From Macrotis lagotis (taxonomy: Eukaryota > Chordata > Mammalia > Peramelemorphia > Peramelidae): 64,000 bases of DNA. The stretch is taken from the NCBI RefSeq assembly GCF_037893015.1, contig NC_133663.1, positions 223,569,193 through 223,633,192 of the forward strand, read 5' to 3'. Under the pieces are notes generated by a model. It saw nothing but the letters and a program-made list of their open reading frames with translations. It was not told where the DNA came from and ran no database searches. Shown here one piece after another: positions 1 through 9,836 of the stretch (position 1 is its first letter; each line of letters opens with the position of its first letter). The translations under genes and the position numbers were made by a program.

Positions 1-491
1 CTTTGCTCTCATCAGAGGTGGCTAGGAGAGGAAACAGCATATATACTCAATGGGGTATAGACATCTGGAGTAAGAAGGCGGGGGGAGCAGGGGGAAGGGG
101 TGGGGATGTGAGTGATGGAAGAAAGGATGGACCATGGGGGGAGAGCGGTCAGATATAACACATTTTCTTTTTTACTTCTTTCAAGGGGCTGGGATTGGAT
201 GGCCTGTCCGGGACCATGGGGCCAGTTGGATTCTGGGCCTAAGGGGTGGAATGGGGGCTCAGGGCTTCTTGGCCCCAGGACCAGGGATCTGTCTTCTGAG
301 CCAGTCAACGACCTTACAGCAGAGTCAGAGTGAAAGGAGAGAGAAAATATAGTGCATGGTAGTGGAGAAATAAGAAAGGAGGGAGTTACAATCAGCAATG
401 GCAACAGTGGAAAAATATGGAAGTAACTTTTGTGATGGACTTATCATAAAGAATGAGATCCACCCATGACATAGTTGTTGGTGTTGGAACA
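1..491 (+). mobile_element. HAL1/L1-like 3' region fragment
   Basis: This stretch matches the reverse complement of about 9040-9540 nearly base for base, including the ATATACTCAATGGGGTATAG segment, the purine-rich run that follows and the end GTTGGTGTTGGAACA. It is therefore the region 3' of ORF1 of the same element family. It runs off the left edge of the window. Similarity stops at about 491, where reverse-strand L1 ORF2 sequence begins, so it is broken at that end. No protein is encoded; open frames here are by-products of the G-rich composition. Confidence 0.7.
184..318 (-). repeat. GC-rich SINE-derived block inside the HAL1-like fragment
   Basis: This GC-rich block sits inside the fragment and is also present at 9222-9375, but it is absent at the matching place in the related element at about 43.14 kb. 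Read on the minus strand it keeps a decayed SINE outline: a CCCTGG core, then CCATCCAATCCCAGCCCCTTG, ending in GCAAG plus an A-rich tail. Because two separate insertions carry it, it was probably part of their common source element. Confidence 0.5.
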
Positions 492-1150
492 AAGAATTTT
501 GATCAATCTTTACATGGTCATTTATTACATATAATTTTTACAACATAATATGGAAAGGATGCATTTAATATTTCTGCCTTTTCAGATTTGATTGTGAAGA
601 TTTTATGCTTGACTTAATATATGGTCAATTTTTATGTAGGTGCTAAGTACTGCTGGGAAAAGGCACAATCTTTTCTATCCCCATTCAGTTTTCTCCAGAG
701 ATCTATCATATCTAACTTTTATGAAATTCTATTTACTTTTCTAACTTTTTCCTGGTTTATTTTGTCACTAGATTTATCTCATTCTGAGAGGGGGGGGTTG
801 CGGTCTACCACTAACATAGTTTTGGCATCTATTTCTTTCTGTTACTTAAATTCTCTTCTAAGTATTTGGATGTTATACTAATCAGTGCATTTTTGTTTAG
901 TATTGATATTGCTTTATTGTCGATGGATATCTTTTAGCAACATGCAGTTTTTTCCTTATCTCTTTTAATTAGATCTCTTTTTGCTTTTGTTATGTCTGAG
1001 ATCAGGATTGCTACCTCCACTTTTTTTACTTTAGCTAAAGCATAATATATACTTCTCCATCCTCTTAATTTTACTCAGTGTGTATCATTTCATTTCAAAT
1101 GTGTTTTTGGTAAAAAAATACATTGTAGGATTCTGGTTTTTTTCCAATGT
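492..1150 (-). pseudogene. L1 ORF2p endonuclease-domain remnant
   Basis: The minus strand encodes a decayed apurinic-type endonuclease domain. It starts at the NQNPT motif near 1145 and continues through the KRDKEGNY-like and VGDLN-like blocks seen intact in the copy at 46.4-47.0 kb, to the region equivalent to KIDHVLGHKNL near 620. The first 30 or so residues, including the ELVIITLNVNG motif, are missing, and stops interrupt the frame, so it is inactive. Identity rests on alignment by eye with the better L1 copy in this window. Confidence 0.65.
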
Positions 1151-1439
1151 TCATCCCCTCTCTTCTTTTCCTCTATTATAAGACTTTTGCACCTCTTCAT
1201 GTGATGTAATTTACTCTATTCTGCTTTCTGCTTTCCTTTTCTCCCAAAACAAAGTTTTCTTAATTTCTTAATTTTTTTTATATCATCAAAGTCAATTTAC
1301 CCACACTGTCTATGTATACCCTTCTTACTGTTCTAAGAGAGATATAGTTCTCAAGGGTTAAAAATATCATTTTCCTGTCTGGTGATGTAATCAGCTTAAC
1401 CTTAATGAATACTCTTTTTTTGAAGACAAAATTTTCTGT

Positions 1440-2738
1440 TTAGCTCTGGTCTTTTCATCAGGAAAGTTTGAAAGTTCCCTATTTCATTGAATCTTTTCCC
1501 AAGGAATATTATGCTCAATTTTGCCAGAGAGATGATTGTAATCCAAGCTCATTTGACACCCAAAATATCATATTCCAAGCCTCCAGTACTTTAATGTGGA
1601 AATTGCAAAGTTCTGGGTAATCCTGACTGAGGCTCCTTGATATTCGAATTGTTTCTCTCTGAGTACTTGCAGTATTTTCTCTTTAACCTGATAATTCTGG
1701 AAACTGGCTGGAACATTCCTTGGATTTTTCATTTGACATCTCTTTGACATTGTTGGTGAATACTTTCAATGAAAATTTTACCCTCTGATTCTAGAAATCA
1801 TGGCACTTTTCCTTGATAATTTTTTGAAAGGTGCTATCCAGGATATTTTTTTGATCATGGCTTTCAGGTAGTTCAGTAATTCTTAAATTATCTTTCTTGG
1901 ATCTATTTTCCAGGTTAGTTGCTTTTCTAATGAGGTATTTAGCATTTACTTCTATTTTTTCCATTCTTTGATTTTGTTTGACTGATTCTTGATGTTTCAT
2001 AGAGCCATTAGCTTCCACTTGCCCACATCTAATTTTTAAGGAATTACTTCTTTCAGTTGGCTTTTTTAATCTCCTTTTCCATTTGATCAATTCTGTTCTT
2101 GAAGGAGTTGTTTTCTCCAATGAATGTTTCCCCCATTTCCAATTGTATTTTTTAAAATTTTAGTTATTTAAAACAACGGGGTTAAGTGACTTGCCCAAGG
2201 CCCCACAGCTAGGCAAATGTTGAGTATCTTAGGTCAGATTTGAACTCAGGTCCTTCTGAATCCAGGGTTGGTGATCTACTGAGCAGCCTAGCTGTCCCCA
2301 ATTGTATTTTTTTAAGTACTTGTTTTCTGCAGTCATTTTTTTCTCCTTCCTTTAATAAGCTGTTGACTCTCCCTTGCATTCCTCTCATTTCTTTTCTCAT
2401 TTTTTTAATTTTAAAAATCCCTTTTGAGCTCTTCCCAGAAGGATTTTTAGGATTGAGACTAATTCATATTCCTCTTTGAGATTTCTTGTGTTGGTATATT
2501 GACATTGTTGTCCTCTTCTGAGTTTGTATTTGAATCCTTCCTGTCACCAAAGAAACTTTCTATGATCATGAATCTTTTCTGTTTCTTGCTCATTTTTAAA
2601 GTTGAACTCTACTCCTGGGACATAAAGAGTACTGTCCCAAACTTCTTGGACTGGGAGCCAGGGGTCTGGGCACTGACTTCCTGTTCTAGGGCCTGAGGTA
2701 CTGGCAGCTGACCCAGTGCCATGTCTTGACTTGCTCAT
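1440..2738 (-). pseudogene. L1 ORF1p remnant
   Basis: ORF1p is the L1 RNA-binding protein: a coiled coil followed by an RRM and a C-terminal domain, forming trimers on L1 RNA. Two frames remain. One (2120-1791) carries SLKIRCGQVEANGSMKHQES followed by ENRSKKDNLRITELPE, the lead-in to the RRM. The other (1750-1568) carries VPASFQNYQVKEKILQ then RITQNFAISTLKYWR from the C-terminal domain. The start at 2738 reads MSKSRHGTGSA, resembling the MSKQRKKWN start of the HAL1 copy at 10924. The frame is shifted and split by a SINE. Confidence 0.7.
2154..2297 (-). mobile_element. WSINE1-like SINE with 15-bp TSD
   Basis: A tRNA-derived SINE of about 145 bp. On the minus strand it has the GGCTAGGCTGC head, a B-box-like GAGTTCAAATC, a CCTAGCTGTGGGGCC block and an A-rich tail at 2154. 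Direct repeats CCAATTGTATTTTTT at 2139-2153 and 2298-2312 flank it as target-site duplications, showing insertion into the pre-existing reverse L1. L1 enzymes mobilise SINEs of this kind. The family name is from memory. Confidence 0.85.
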
Positions 2739-2800
2739 GAAGTGAATTTAAGCAAAAAGTCTCTCTTCCATAGTCAATTAGAGTCCAGGGGCAGGACAAA

Positions 2801-3784
2801 AGTCAAGATGACATGCCTTAGGTCTGTCAAAGACTGAAGAATATATCTGAGGCAAAAGGGTAGGATTAAGCAACCCCACCCCATTATTGAGGTAGAATCA
2901 GCAAGAATGATCATCTAACTGGAGAAAAGAGTTACAGAACAGAACAAAGTAAAATAAAGCCCTTACAAGCTTCTTGGAAAAAAAGAAACTCCCAGAGAAA
3001 GCCTGATGAGGGATGAGAAGATTGAGACTATTACATTAAAAAAATTTTCTCAGGGATTATTTTGGATTTTCCTTAAAAATGTATATACCACATCATTCCA
3101 ATACACTTTAAGTTGTTTGATTGCTTTCACCCTATCTCTCTGGGTGGGTTGGCCACCTTTGAGAATAACCAAGTTAGAAGATACTTGCTGGCCCTTGTGT
3201 AAAAAGACAAATGTAGTTCTATGTGGCCTGACTTGGTACAGACTGATACTAGTGTATAATCTTGAATGGACCATTTCTTGTAAGGTATTGTGTAGATATT
3301 GCTGCAATATATAATTTTTCCAAACAATTTATCTCTCTATGTGAAAATAAACACATAAACACATATAAATACACACATATATATTTACATACAATAATTT
3401 ATCAGAAGAAATAGATTTGTTTTTGTTCTCTTTGAGAAGCAATGAATAGAAGCGGAGAGAGGACACAAAACGTGGGTATTCAAAAACTGAGGTCAAGTTC
3501 TGCAACTGTTTCTATATAATATATGTATATACATATATATATATATATATATAATATATGTGTGTGAGTATACATTGTAGATTTGTTTCAAAAGAGGACA
3601 TTTTCATGTTGGAAATATGACATATATCACAGTTCTAGATGTCTTTTGACTCAGGGAATCATGAAGAACATATTTTAGCCCTTTCACCTGTTATCCATCC
3701 ATACAAGAATCTTTCTTCTAAAAAATGGGAGAGGGCTCATCATACCCTGGGTATTTTAACTATTTCTTTTATTCATAAGTAAAG
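2801..3784. other. Unassigned interval with AT/CA microsatellites
   Basis: No gene or recognisable repeat covers most of this interval. It contains CA- and TA-rich short repeats at about 3345-3390 and an (AT)n tract at 3513-3566. The 3000-3310 part has open frames on both strands without recognisable motifs; an old LTR or other decayed element cannot be excluded. Confidence 0.4.
3513..3566. repeat. (AT)n microsatellite
   Basis: Alternating AT with a few interruptions, followed by a short (TG)n run. Confidence 0.9.
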
Positions 3785-4060
3785 TGATACAGTGTATAGA
3801 CTATTGGAAGATCTAAGTTCAAATCCTCCTTCACATACTTATTAGCTAAATGACTTTTGGTAACTTATTTAATCTCTGTTTCAGTTTTCTCAAATTAAAA
3901 ATATAGATAATAACAGCATCTACATATCAGGTTTGTCTTGAGGATTAAATGAGATAATACTTGTAGATTGTTTTTGCAATATAAATGCTATTTTATATAA
4001 ACTTTTTGTAATATAAATGCTATAGTGACATATAAATGCGATTATTGTTATTTATCATCA
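3785..4060 (+). mobile_element. MIR-family SINE
   Basis: The order of motifs is that of a MIR: a head resembling AAGTGATACAGTGTATAGAC, then GTTCAAATCC, the core ATTAGCTAAATGACTTTTGG, CTCTGTTTCAGTTTTCTCA, and the tail TGAGGATTAAATGAGATAAT. It is strongly diverged and therefore old. Confidence 0.75.
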
Positions 4061-4620
4061 CCACCAACATTAAATACTTAATCAGACTTTGTGATTCCTT
4101 CTATGAATTTTGCTCTGGTGTTAATCCTTCATTTTCTTATTAGAGTTGTTCTTGGGAAATAACCTGCTGTGACCTACCTCTCTCTTCCTGGTCCTTTCTT
4201 CACATTGTCTATGAAGGTCAAATGTCTCCCTCCTACAACCTGATCCCTCAGCAGGAAGGATGAACAGGCTTTTCTGAGGAGCATTTGTTTAAGTAATTTT
4301 CATTCTAGACTCAACAACAGCTGGCTAAAACAGGAGAGAGTTATTCAGCTACTTAATTTCAGGTAATGGTATCCTGAAGGTAATGATATACTTCCAAGAA
4401 CCTGGAAGAATCAGCAGAGCTATTGTCTGCTATTGTCTAAATCTGGTAAGACCATCAACAGGAGGCAAAGATAAATCATGATGAGGGTATCTGGTCTGAT
4501 CCACTGAACAATATTGTGTTAATAATGTGAACCTGAGGCTGGTTTCCTGACCTCTCCTGACAAGTTTAACTCTGAAATGCAACCTATAAGAGAGTTTCTA
4601 AATGTTAAGTTAATGGGAGG
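4061..4620. other. Unassigned interval
   Basis: Low-complexity-free sequence with no recognised gene, RNA or repeat. Confidence 0.4.
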
Positions 4621-6190
4621 AAACGATATACCACGATATCTAGAGTGCACTTAAAGTAGTACTTAGGGGAAAGAATATATCTCTGAAAATAAATGTTAAC
4701 AAAATAGAAAAATAGAGAACTAATGAATTGATTTTGTAGTTATACAAATTAAAATCAAGACATAAATCAAGAATAAGCACAGAAGAGGAAATCTTAAAAA
4801 TCAGAAGAGAAATCGATAAAATGTAAAGTAAAATAGCTCCAAAAACCCCATAGCATTGATAAATAAATCATACCACTATAAAAATACTTTATAGGAACCA
4901 ACAAAATAATAACAACATTCATTTGGAGGAGGAAAAAGAAAAATAATAGGATAGAGGGGAGAATGGTATTTGCTGTTCTCAAATTATAAAGCAGTTTTCA
5001 CTGAAACTATTTGACAACAGTTTAAAATGGCAGTGTGGATCAGTAGGACAAGAACCAGATTAGGAAGAATCCAAAATTAACACGATGACTCACAATTTGA
5101 TAAGCTCCAAAATATAAATTACTTGATAAAGAACTCCCTATTTGATAAGACCTACTAGGGAAACAGCAGTTCAGTAAAAATTAGGATTTAGCTCTATCAT
5201 GAGCTCAAGGTGGATAAGTGAGTTGGATACTAAAACCACATTTAAAAAGTTAGAAATGAATCAGGTCAGGTACCACCAAAGCTATGACTACAGAAAAAAT
5301 TTCTTTTTTTAAAAAATTTTTCCCCAATAGCATATAAAGATAGTTTTCAACATTTATTTTTTTGTAAGATTTTGAGTTCCACATATCTTAGTAGACAAAG
5401 TGGTCAAAGAATATTCACAAATAATTCTCTAAAGAGTTGTACACTATTAACAACCCTAGGAAAGAATATTTTAAACCACTAATAGTAAATAGACACAAAG
5501 CAAAATAACTGAGATCTTACCTCACAGATAGAGAGTTGATAAAGATGACAAAAGAAAGAAAAATTCAATATTGGAGGGACTACTGTACAAAAAACACTGA
5601 TATACTATTTGTGACTTGTTCCTGCCATTCTGGAAAAAAATGTGAAAATATGCTAAGAAAGTGACTAAAATATCCATACTTCTTAATTCAAAGACCCCCA
5701 AATTAGACACATATCCTAAGAAAGTCAAATTCATAAAGATATAAATCATATGTACCAAAATATTCATAGGAACTTTTTTTAGCATTATAAAGAACTAGAA
5801 AAAAGTAGATAGTAATTGACTGGGAAATGACTAAAAAAATGTGATACATGAATATAATAATGATGACAACAAAGAATTCACAGACATAAGTTACAGACAT
5901 AATTCACAGTGATGTAAGCAGAACCAAAAAACAACATATAGCAACACTATAAATAGCAGCAATAACAACAAAAAATTGAAGTTAAATGTTGTATGATTAT
6001 AAGAGCCATCCATAATGAAGAGATGAGAAAGTGCACTTCTCTGTTTTCTTTGCAAAAATAGGGGATTTTAACAAAATCATTAAACTCATTTTGTCAGGTT
6101 TACATACTGACTAGTTTTAATGGCCTGCTTTTTTATCTCATTATTTTATTGTTTTACTATTACAGGTAAAATGTTTCACTGTCACCCATA
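4620..6190 (+). mobile_element. Old L1 LINE fragment, internally deleted
   Basis: The sequence follows L1 ORF2 order, from the stretch matching AGGGGATATATTATAGCTCT of the copy at 47.2 kb, then jumps near 4910 to the segment after the reverse transcriptase (GTGGATCAGTAG, CTATTTGATAA). It continues through CAAAATATTCATAG near 5755 and GCAGAACCA near 5920 into a 3'UTR. Most of the RT domain is therefore deleted. A reverse L1 tail interrupts it at 5292-5392. Confidence 0.65.
5292..5392 (-). mobile_element. 5'-truncated L1 3' end
   Basis: On the minus strand this reads GTGGAACTCAAAATCTTAC, then AAATGTTGAAAACTATC, then an A-rich end. It matches the terminal part of the L1 at 38.75-38.87 kb. It is a short reverse insertion within the older forward L1. 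Confidence 0.5.
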
Positions 6191-6472
6191 TGGTTCCCTT
6201 TCTTCCAAGGATCTGAAGTTTTTTTTGAAAAGCTACTTTGATATTTAAAGGGTCTAGAAGTTTATCATTGTAGTTTCTTTCTCCACTGGACAGATTTCAA
6301 CTCTTCTATAACCCAGTAAAAAGATTTTAAAATTTCCTGTAGCTGAAAAGTTCATTACCCTATAGCCAACTTGGTGATGACTCTTTTGAAATTTATGTAG
6401 TATGACACTTATGGGATAAATAGACTAATATCTGGGCTTTAGAGAACTCAAGTTCACCACTTCCTTAAGAGG

Positions 6473-6473
<1 letters not shown>
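6190..6473. other. Unassigned interval
   Basis: No gene or repeat recognised between the old L1 and the AAT microsatellite. Confidence 0.35.
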
Positions 6474-6528
<55 letters not shown>

Positions 6529-6529
6529 G
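6474..6529. repeat. (AAT)n microsatellite
   Basis: Eighteen or so uninterrupted AAT units directly abutting a MIR-family element. Confidence 0.95.
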
Positions 6530-6530
6530 A

Positions 6531-6765
6531 TTTAAGATTTACAAAGTATTTTACAAATATCATCTTATATGAACCTCAAAACAACCCTGGGAGGTAGTGT
6601 TATGATTATCCTAAATCTACAAATGAGGAAGCTGAGGCAGACAGAGTTTATATGACATTCCCATTGTTAAATAGCTGGTAAGTTCCTGAGACAGGATTTG
6701 AATATAGGTCTTTCTCATTCCAGTTCTATGTTCTCTATCCTCTACACAATCTAGATTCCTCTAAG
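6531..6765 (-). mobile_element. MIR/THER1-type SINE
   Basis: It shows the reverse-strand MIR pattern: ACAAAGTATTTTACAAATAT, CCTCAAAACAACCCTGGGAG, AAATGAGGAAGCTGAGGCAG and a GGATTTGAATATAGGTCTTT block. Confidence 0.8.
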
Positions 6766-7014
6766 TAGTAGGGTAGGACGTTAAACTGATTATATATCAC
6801 TCCCTTTTATTTTACACCACCACCAGTAATAGCTCACGTCTCTTTAAAATAGGAATGCTATTTTTTTGTGATATCAAGGACAAAAAAAAGACAATAACAA
6901 GAAAATTGCTGCTCATCAACTCAGAAATGGATGGGGGAAAAATATAGTCTATGAATATAATGTAATAGTGTACCATGGGAAGTGAAGAATATGAAGGATT
7001 CAGAAGGGGCTGAT

Positions 7015-7165
7015 AGGGACAGCTAAGTAGAGAAGTGGATAGAGCTCCAGCCCTGGAGTCAGGAAGACCTGAGTTCAAATTCAACTTCAGATATTTAATA
7101 ATTGCCTAGCTTTGTGACCCTAGGCAAGTCATTTAACCCCATTACCATAAATAAAAAAATACCTG
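7015..7165 (+). mobile_element. WSINE1-like SINE with perfect 14-bp TSD
   Basis: A complete SINE from GGGACAGCTAAGTAG to an A-rich tail. Perfect direct repeats CAGAAGGGGCTGAT at 7001-7014 and 7166-7179 flank it. Removing it rejoins the surrounding L1 sequence. Confidence 0.9.
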
Positions 7166-7299
7166 CAGAAGGGGCTGATGCAGAGGGAAGTAAACATAAG
7201 TTTGGCCCATGAATAAAGAAAAGTATCTCCCTTCTATTGGTAGAACTGTAAGAGACTATATATTGGTTTAGTTTGCTTCTCTTTTTTAAAAGAGGATTA

Positions 7300-7327
7300 T
7301 GTGTGTGTGTGTGTGTGTGTGTGTGTT
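7300..7327. repeat. (TG)n microsatellite
   Basis: Perfect TG run within the L1 3' region. Confidence 0.95.
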
Positions 7328-7513
7328 GAGTGAGGTATTTGCCAAAAACATACATAAAAAAACAATTTTAAAAATAATAAAATGTCTTTCAACTAAGGCA
7401 CAAATCAACAAGATCCAGCAGTAAATCATGAGGTCAAAAATTCTCAACTGAATGTTACATTTTTCCTCCTTTAGAAGAGGAAATGGTTTTTACATATTTA
7501 ACTGTTCTATTGC

Positions 7514-7664
7514 CTTTTTTTTTAGTTTCTGCAAGGCCATGGGGTTAAGTGGCTTTCCCAAGGCCACACAGCTAGATAATTATTAAATGTCTGAGGCCAG
7601 ATTTGGACTCAGGTACTCCTGACTCCAGGGCCAGTACTCTACCCACCATGCCACCTAGCCACCC
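7514..7664 (-). mobile_element. WSINE1-like SINE with 9-bp TSD
   Basis: Reverse-strand copy with T-rich start, GCAAGGCCATGGGGTTAAGT, CACACAGCTAGATAATTATT and a CCACCTAGCCACCC end. Direct repeats TTCTATTGC lie at 7505-7513 and 7665-7673. Confidence 0.85.
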
Positions 7665-7689
7665 TTCTATTGCTTTTAAAACCAACCCT

Positions 7690-8102
7690 ATTTCTTTTTG
7701 GGACTTGCACTTGTGTTTCCATGACGTTGTAGCATGTGCAGCAGGCACACCCTGGTAAAATTGCCTCAGCAGACAGGTTAAACCAGGTTAAGGGGATGAG
7801 TTGGGGGATATCTACCCCATGCATAGGAAGACTTCCACTGGTGGAATAGGTAGATGAGAACAATTTGTTTCAATAGCCATGAGGTGGTTGAAGCAGGCAC
7901 TTAGAGTTTCAGACATCAATAGCACCAAAGACATCTACTACACCTGGGCCATTGCCAATAGTCTCCACTTTTGTCTTGCCACAGAACTTCATTGACTCTA
8001 GGAGAGAGATTGAGGTTGATGAATTTTATCTTAAGTTTTCACTTAAGTTTTTCTTTAAGTTTTCACTTAAATTTAATTCATGTGCGAATAAAGACATCAC
8101 CC
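7690..8102 (+). mobile_element. RTE-like SINE/LINE 3' region, cut by L1
   Basis: The blocks AATAGCCATGAGGTGGTTGA, TAGAGTTTCAGACATCAATA, ACACCTGGGCCATTGCCAAT and TTTTGTCTTGCC match, in order, a repeat seen again at 30.23-30.40 kb. The usual tail (TTCTTTGAGAATGAAGGA) is missing because an L1 begins at about 8103. A local tandem expansion of a 12-bp unit (TTAAGTTTTCAC) lies at about 8031-8072. Assignment to an RTE-dependent family is recalled, not searched. Confidence 0.5.
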
Positions 8103-8440
8103 AAATAATTCTCTCAAAACCACAATTGGGCAAATGGAAAACTCCTTCAAAAATTGAATTGACCAATTGGAAAATTCTTCTCTAAAAAAATAATGGAATC
8201 TGTTGAAACTAATGACTTCACGAGACAATAAGAATCTGTTAAACAAAACCAAAAATTGAAAAAATAGAAGAAAACATAAAATACCTCATTGGCAAAACCA
8301 CTGACCTAGAGAATAGATCCAGCAGAGACAACTTAAGAATCATTGGGCTTCCTGAACACATTGAGGATAAAAAAAAGCCTGGACTCAATATTACAGGATC
8401 TAGTGATGGAAAGTTGCCCTGATATCATGGAACCAGAGGG

Positions 8441-8453
8441 CAAAATAGTTATT
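8441..8453. repeat. Target-site duplication, left copy
   Basis: CAAAATAGTTATT, repeated exactly at 11662-11674, bounds the HAL1-like insertion. The interrupted L1 reads continuously when one copy is removed; compare GCAAAGTAGTTATTGAAAG at 45.15 kb. Confidence 0.95.
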
Positions 8454-8635
8454 TTTTTAATTAAATTTATTTATTCTCATTTTGTACAAATAATGTTTTT
8501 CATACATTAATAATATATTGTTGTTTAAGAGTAAACAAAATACTCCCTCCCCCCCAAAATATAGACTCACTTGAGAGATAAAGTAAAGAGGAGAGAAAAA
8601 AATTAAAAATAAAATAAAAAATAATAGTAATAATT

Positions 8636-8785
8636 GTAGGTATGGCCAGGTGGCACAGTGGACGGTGCACTAGCCCTGGAGCCAGGAGCACCTGAGCCCA
8701 AATATGAGCCCATACACCCAACAATCACCCAGCCATTTGACCCCATGCAAGCCACCCAACCCCATTGCCCTGCAAAAACCAAAAA
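8636..8785 (+). repeat. C-rich SINE module 1 within the composite element
   Basis: It follows the WSINE1-like layout: GGCCAGGTGGCACAGTGGAC, CCCTGGAGCCAGGAGCACCT, CACCCAACAATCACCCAGCC, CCCTGCAAAAACC. Compared with the other SINEs here it has many T-to-C differences (ACCCAACAATCACCCAG where others have ACTTAATAATTACCTAG). The A-rich flank with ATAGTAATAAT and GTAGG on its left recurs on its right. Confidence 0.75.
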
Positions 8786-8828
8786 AAGAAAAAAAAGACC
8801 CAAAATAAAATGAAATAGTAATAATAGT

Positions 8829-8966
8829 AGGGGCAACCAGGTGGTGGACAGAGCACTGGCCCTTGAGCCAGGATCACTTGGGTCCAAACCTTGCCTCAGA
8901 CACCCAACAATCACCCAGCTATGCAGCCCCAGGCAGGCCACCCAGCCCCATTTGCCCTGTACCCCC
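8829..8966 (+). repeat. C-rich SINE module 2 within the composite element
   Basis: A second module in the same orientation. It shares the unusual ACCCAACAATCACCCAGC spelling with module 1 and ends CCCTGTACCCCCCC before an AAT run. An A-rich flank similar to that of module 1 precedes it, suggesting tandem duplication of flank plus SINE. Confidence 0.75.
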
Positions 8967-8968
8967 CC

Positions 8969-9015
<47 letters not shown>

Positions 9016-9028
9016 TAATAATAATTAT
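8969..9028. repeat. (AAT)n microsatellite
   Basis: A nearly pure AAT run with one AAC interruption at the end of SINE module 2. It produces a spurious poly-asparagine or poly-isoleucine frame. Confidence 0.95.
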
Positions 9029-9221
9029 AAATGTGCTTCAGTCTGTGTTCCAACACCACCAACTCTGTTGGGGGTGGATCACATTCTTTATGATAAGTCC
9101 GTCACAAAAGTTACTTCCATTTTTTTCCACTGTTGCCATTGCTGATTGCAACTCCCTCCTCTTGTACTTCTCCACCACCATGTACTATATTTTCTCTCTC
9201 CTTTCACTCTGACTCTGCTGT

Positions 9222-9375
9222 AGGGTAGCTGAGTAGTGCAGCAGACAGATCCCTGGCCCTGGGGCCAAGAGGCCCCAAGCCCCCATACCACCCCTAAGGC
9301 CCAGCATCCAACCGGCCCTATAGTCCCGGACAGGCCATCCAATCCCAGCCCCTTGCAAGAAGTAAAAAAGAAAAT
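9222..9375 (+). repeat. SINE-derived GC-rich block 3 within the composite element
   Basis: This strongly diverged SINE-like block (GGGTAGCTGAGTAGTGCAGC, then CCCTGGCCCTGG, CATCCAATCCCAGCCCCTTG, GCAAGAAG) also occurs at 184-318. It is missing from the related element near 43.14 kb, where the flanking TAC...AAAATACTTTT and AGGGAGAGGGGAAAGG sequences are adjacent. It was therefore captured by the source lineage before the two insertions were made. Confidence 0.6.
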
Positions 9376-9836
9376 GTGTTATATCTGACCACTCTACCCC
9401 CATGGTCCATGCTCTCCTCCATCATTCATATCCCCACCCCTTCCCCCTGTCCCCCCTCTCTCCTTCTTACTCCAGATGTCTATACCCCATTGAGTATATA
9501 TGCTGTTCCCTCTCCTAGACACCTCTGATGAGAGCAAAGATTCCCTTATTCCCTCTTGCCTTCCCCCTTCCAAATCATTACAATAGCTCATTGTAATAAA
9601 GAAAAATATTATATGAAATATCTTGGCCTATTTTCCTCCCATTACATTTCCTTTTTTTCTATTGACTCCATTTTTACACCACATTTTATCTTCAAATTCA
9701 GCTTTTTCCTGTGCTTCATCTATAAAAGCTCCTTCTCCCTGCTCTATTAACTGAGAAGGTTCATATGAATATTATCAGGAATACATGCAGTTCATCATCA
9801 TTAAGTCCCTCATATTTTCCCCTTCTCTTTCAGTCT

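Larger units (their letters stand above)
492..2800 (-). mobile_element. L1 LINE, reverse strand, 3'-truncated (ORF1 plus start of ORF2)
   Basis: Read on the minus strand, this gives an L1 5' portion near 2.7-2.8 kb, an ORF1 remnant (about 2738-1440), an inter-ORF spacer (about 1440-1150) and the endonuclease domain of ORF2 (about 1150-492). The sequence ends inside the region that precedes the reverse transcriptase, where the HAL1-like fragment abuts it. A SINE is inserted at 2154-2297. The 5' boundary is uncertain because the 5'UTR is not matched by any other copy in the window. Confidence 0.75.
6895..7385 (+). mobile_element. 5'-truncated old L1 3' end
   Basis: It resembles the ORF2 end and 3'UTR of other L1 copies: a TGTAATAGTGTACCATGGGA-like block, GATGCAGAGGGAAGTAAACA (equivalent to the usual GATGCTGAGTGAAGTGAGCA) and an A-rich end near 7380. 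A SINE splits it at 7015-7165, and it carries a TG microsatellite. Confidence 0.55.

Noticed and set aside
3000-3330. Possible LTR or coding exon with overlapping frames on both strands
   Set aside because: No motif, splice context or matching repeat in the window.
7015-7165. tRNA gene in SINE heads
   Set aside because: The B-box-like GAGTTCAAATC comes from the SINE's tRNA origin; no cloverleaf-forming sequence is present.
8891-9145. Frame with a long poly-asparagine tract
   Set aside because: The tract is simply the AAT microsatellite translated; the flanks are SINE sequence.
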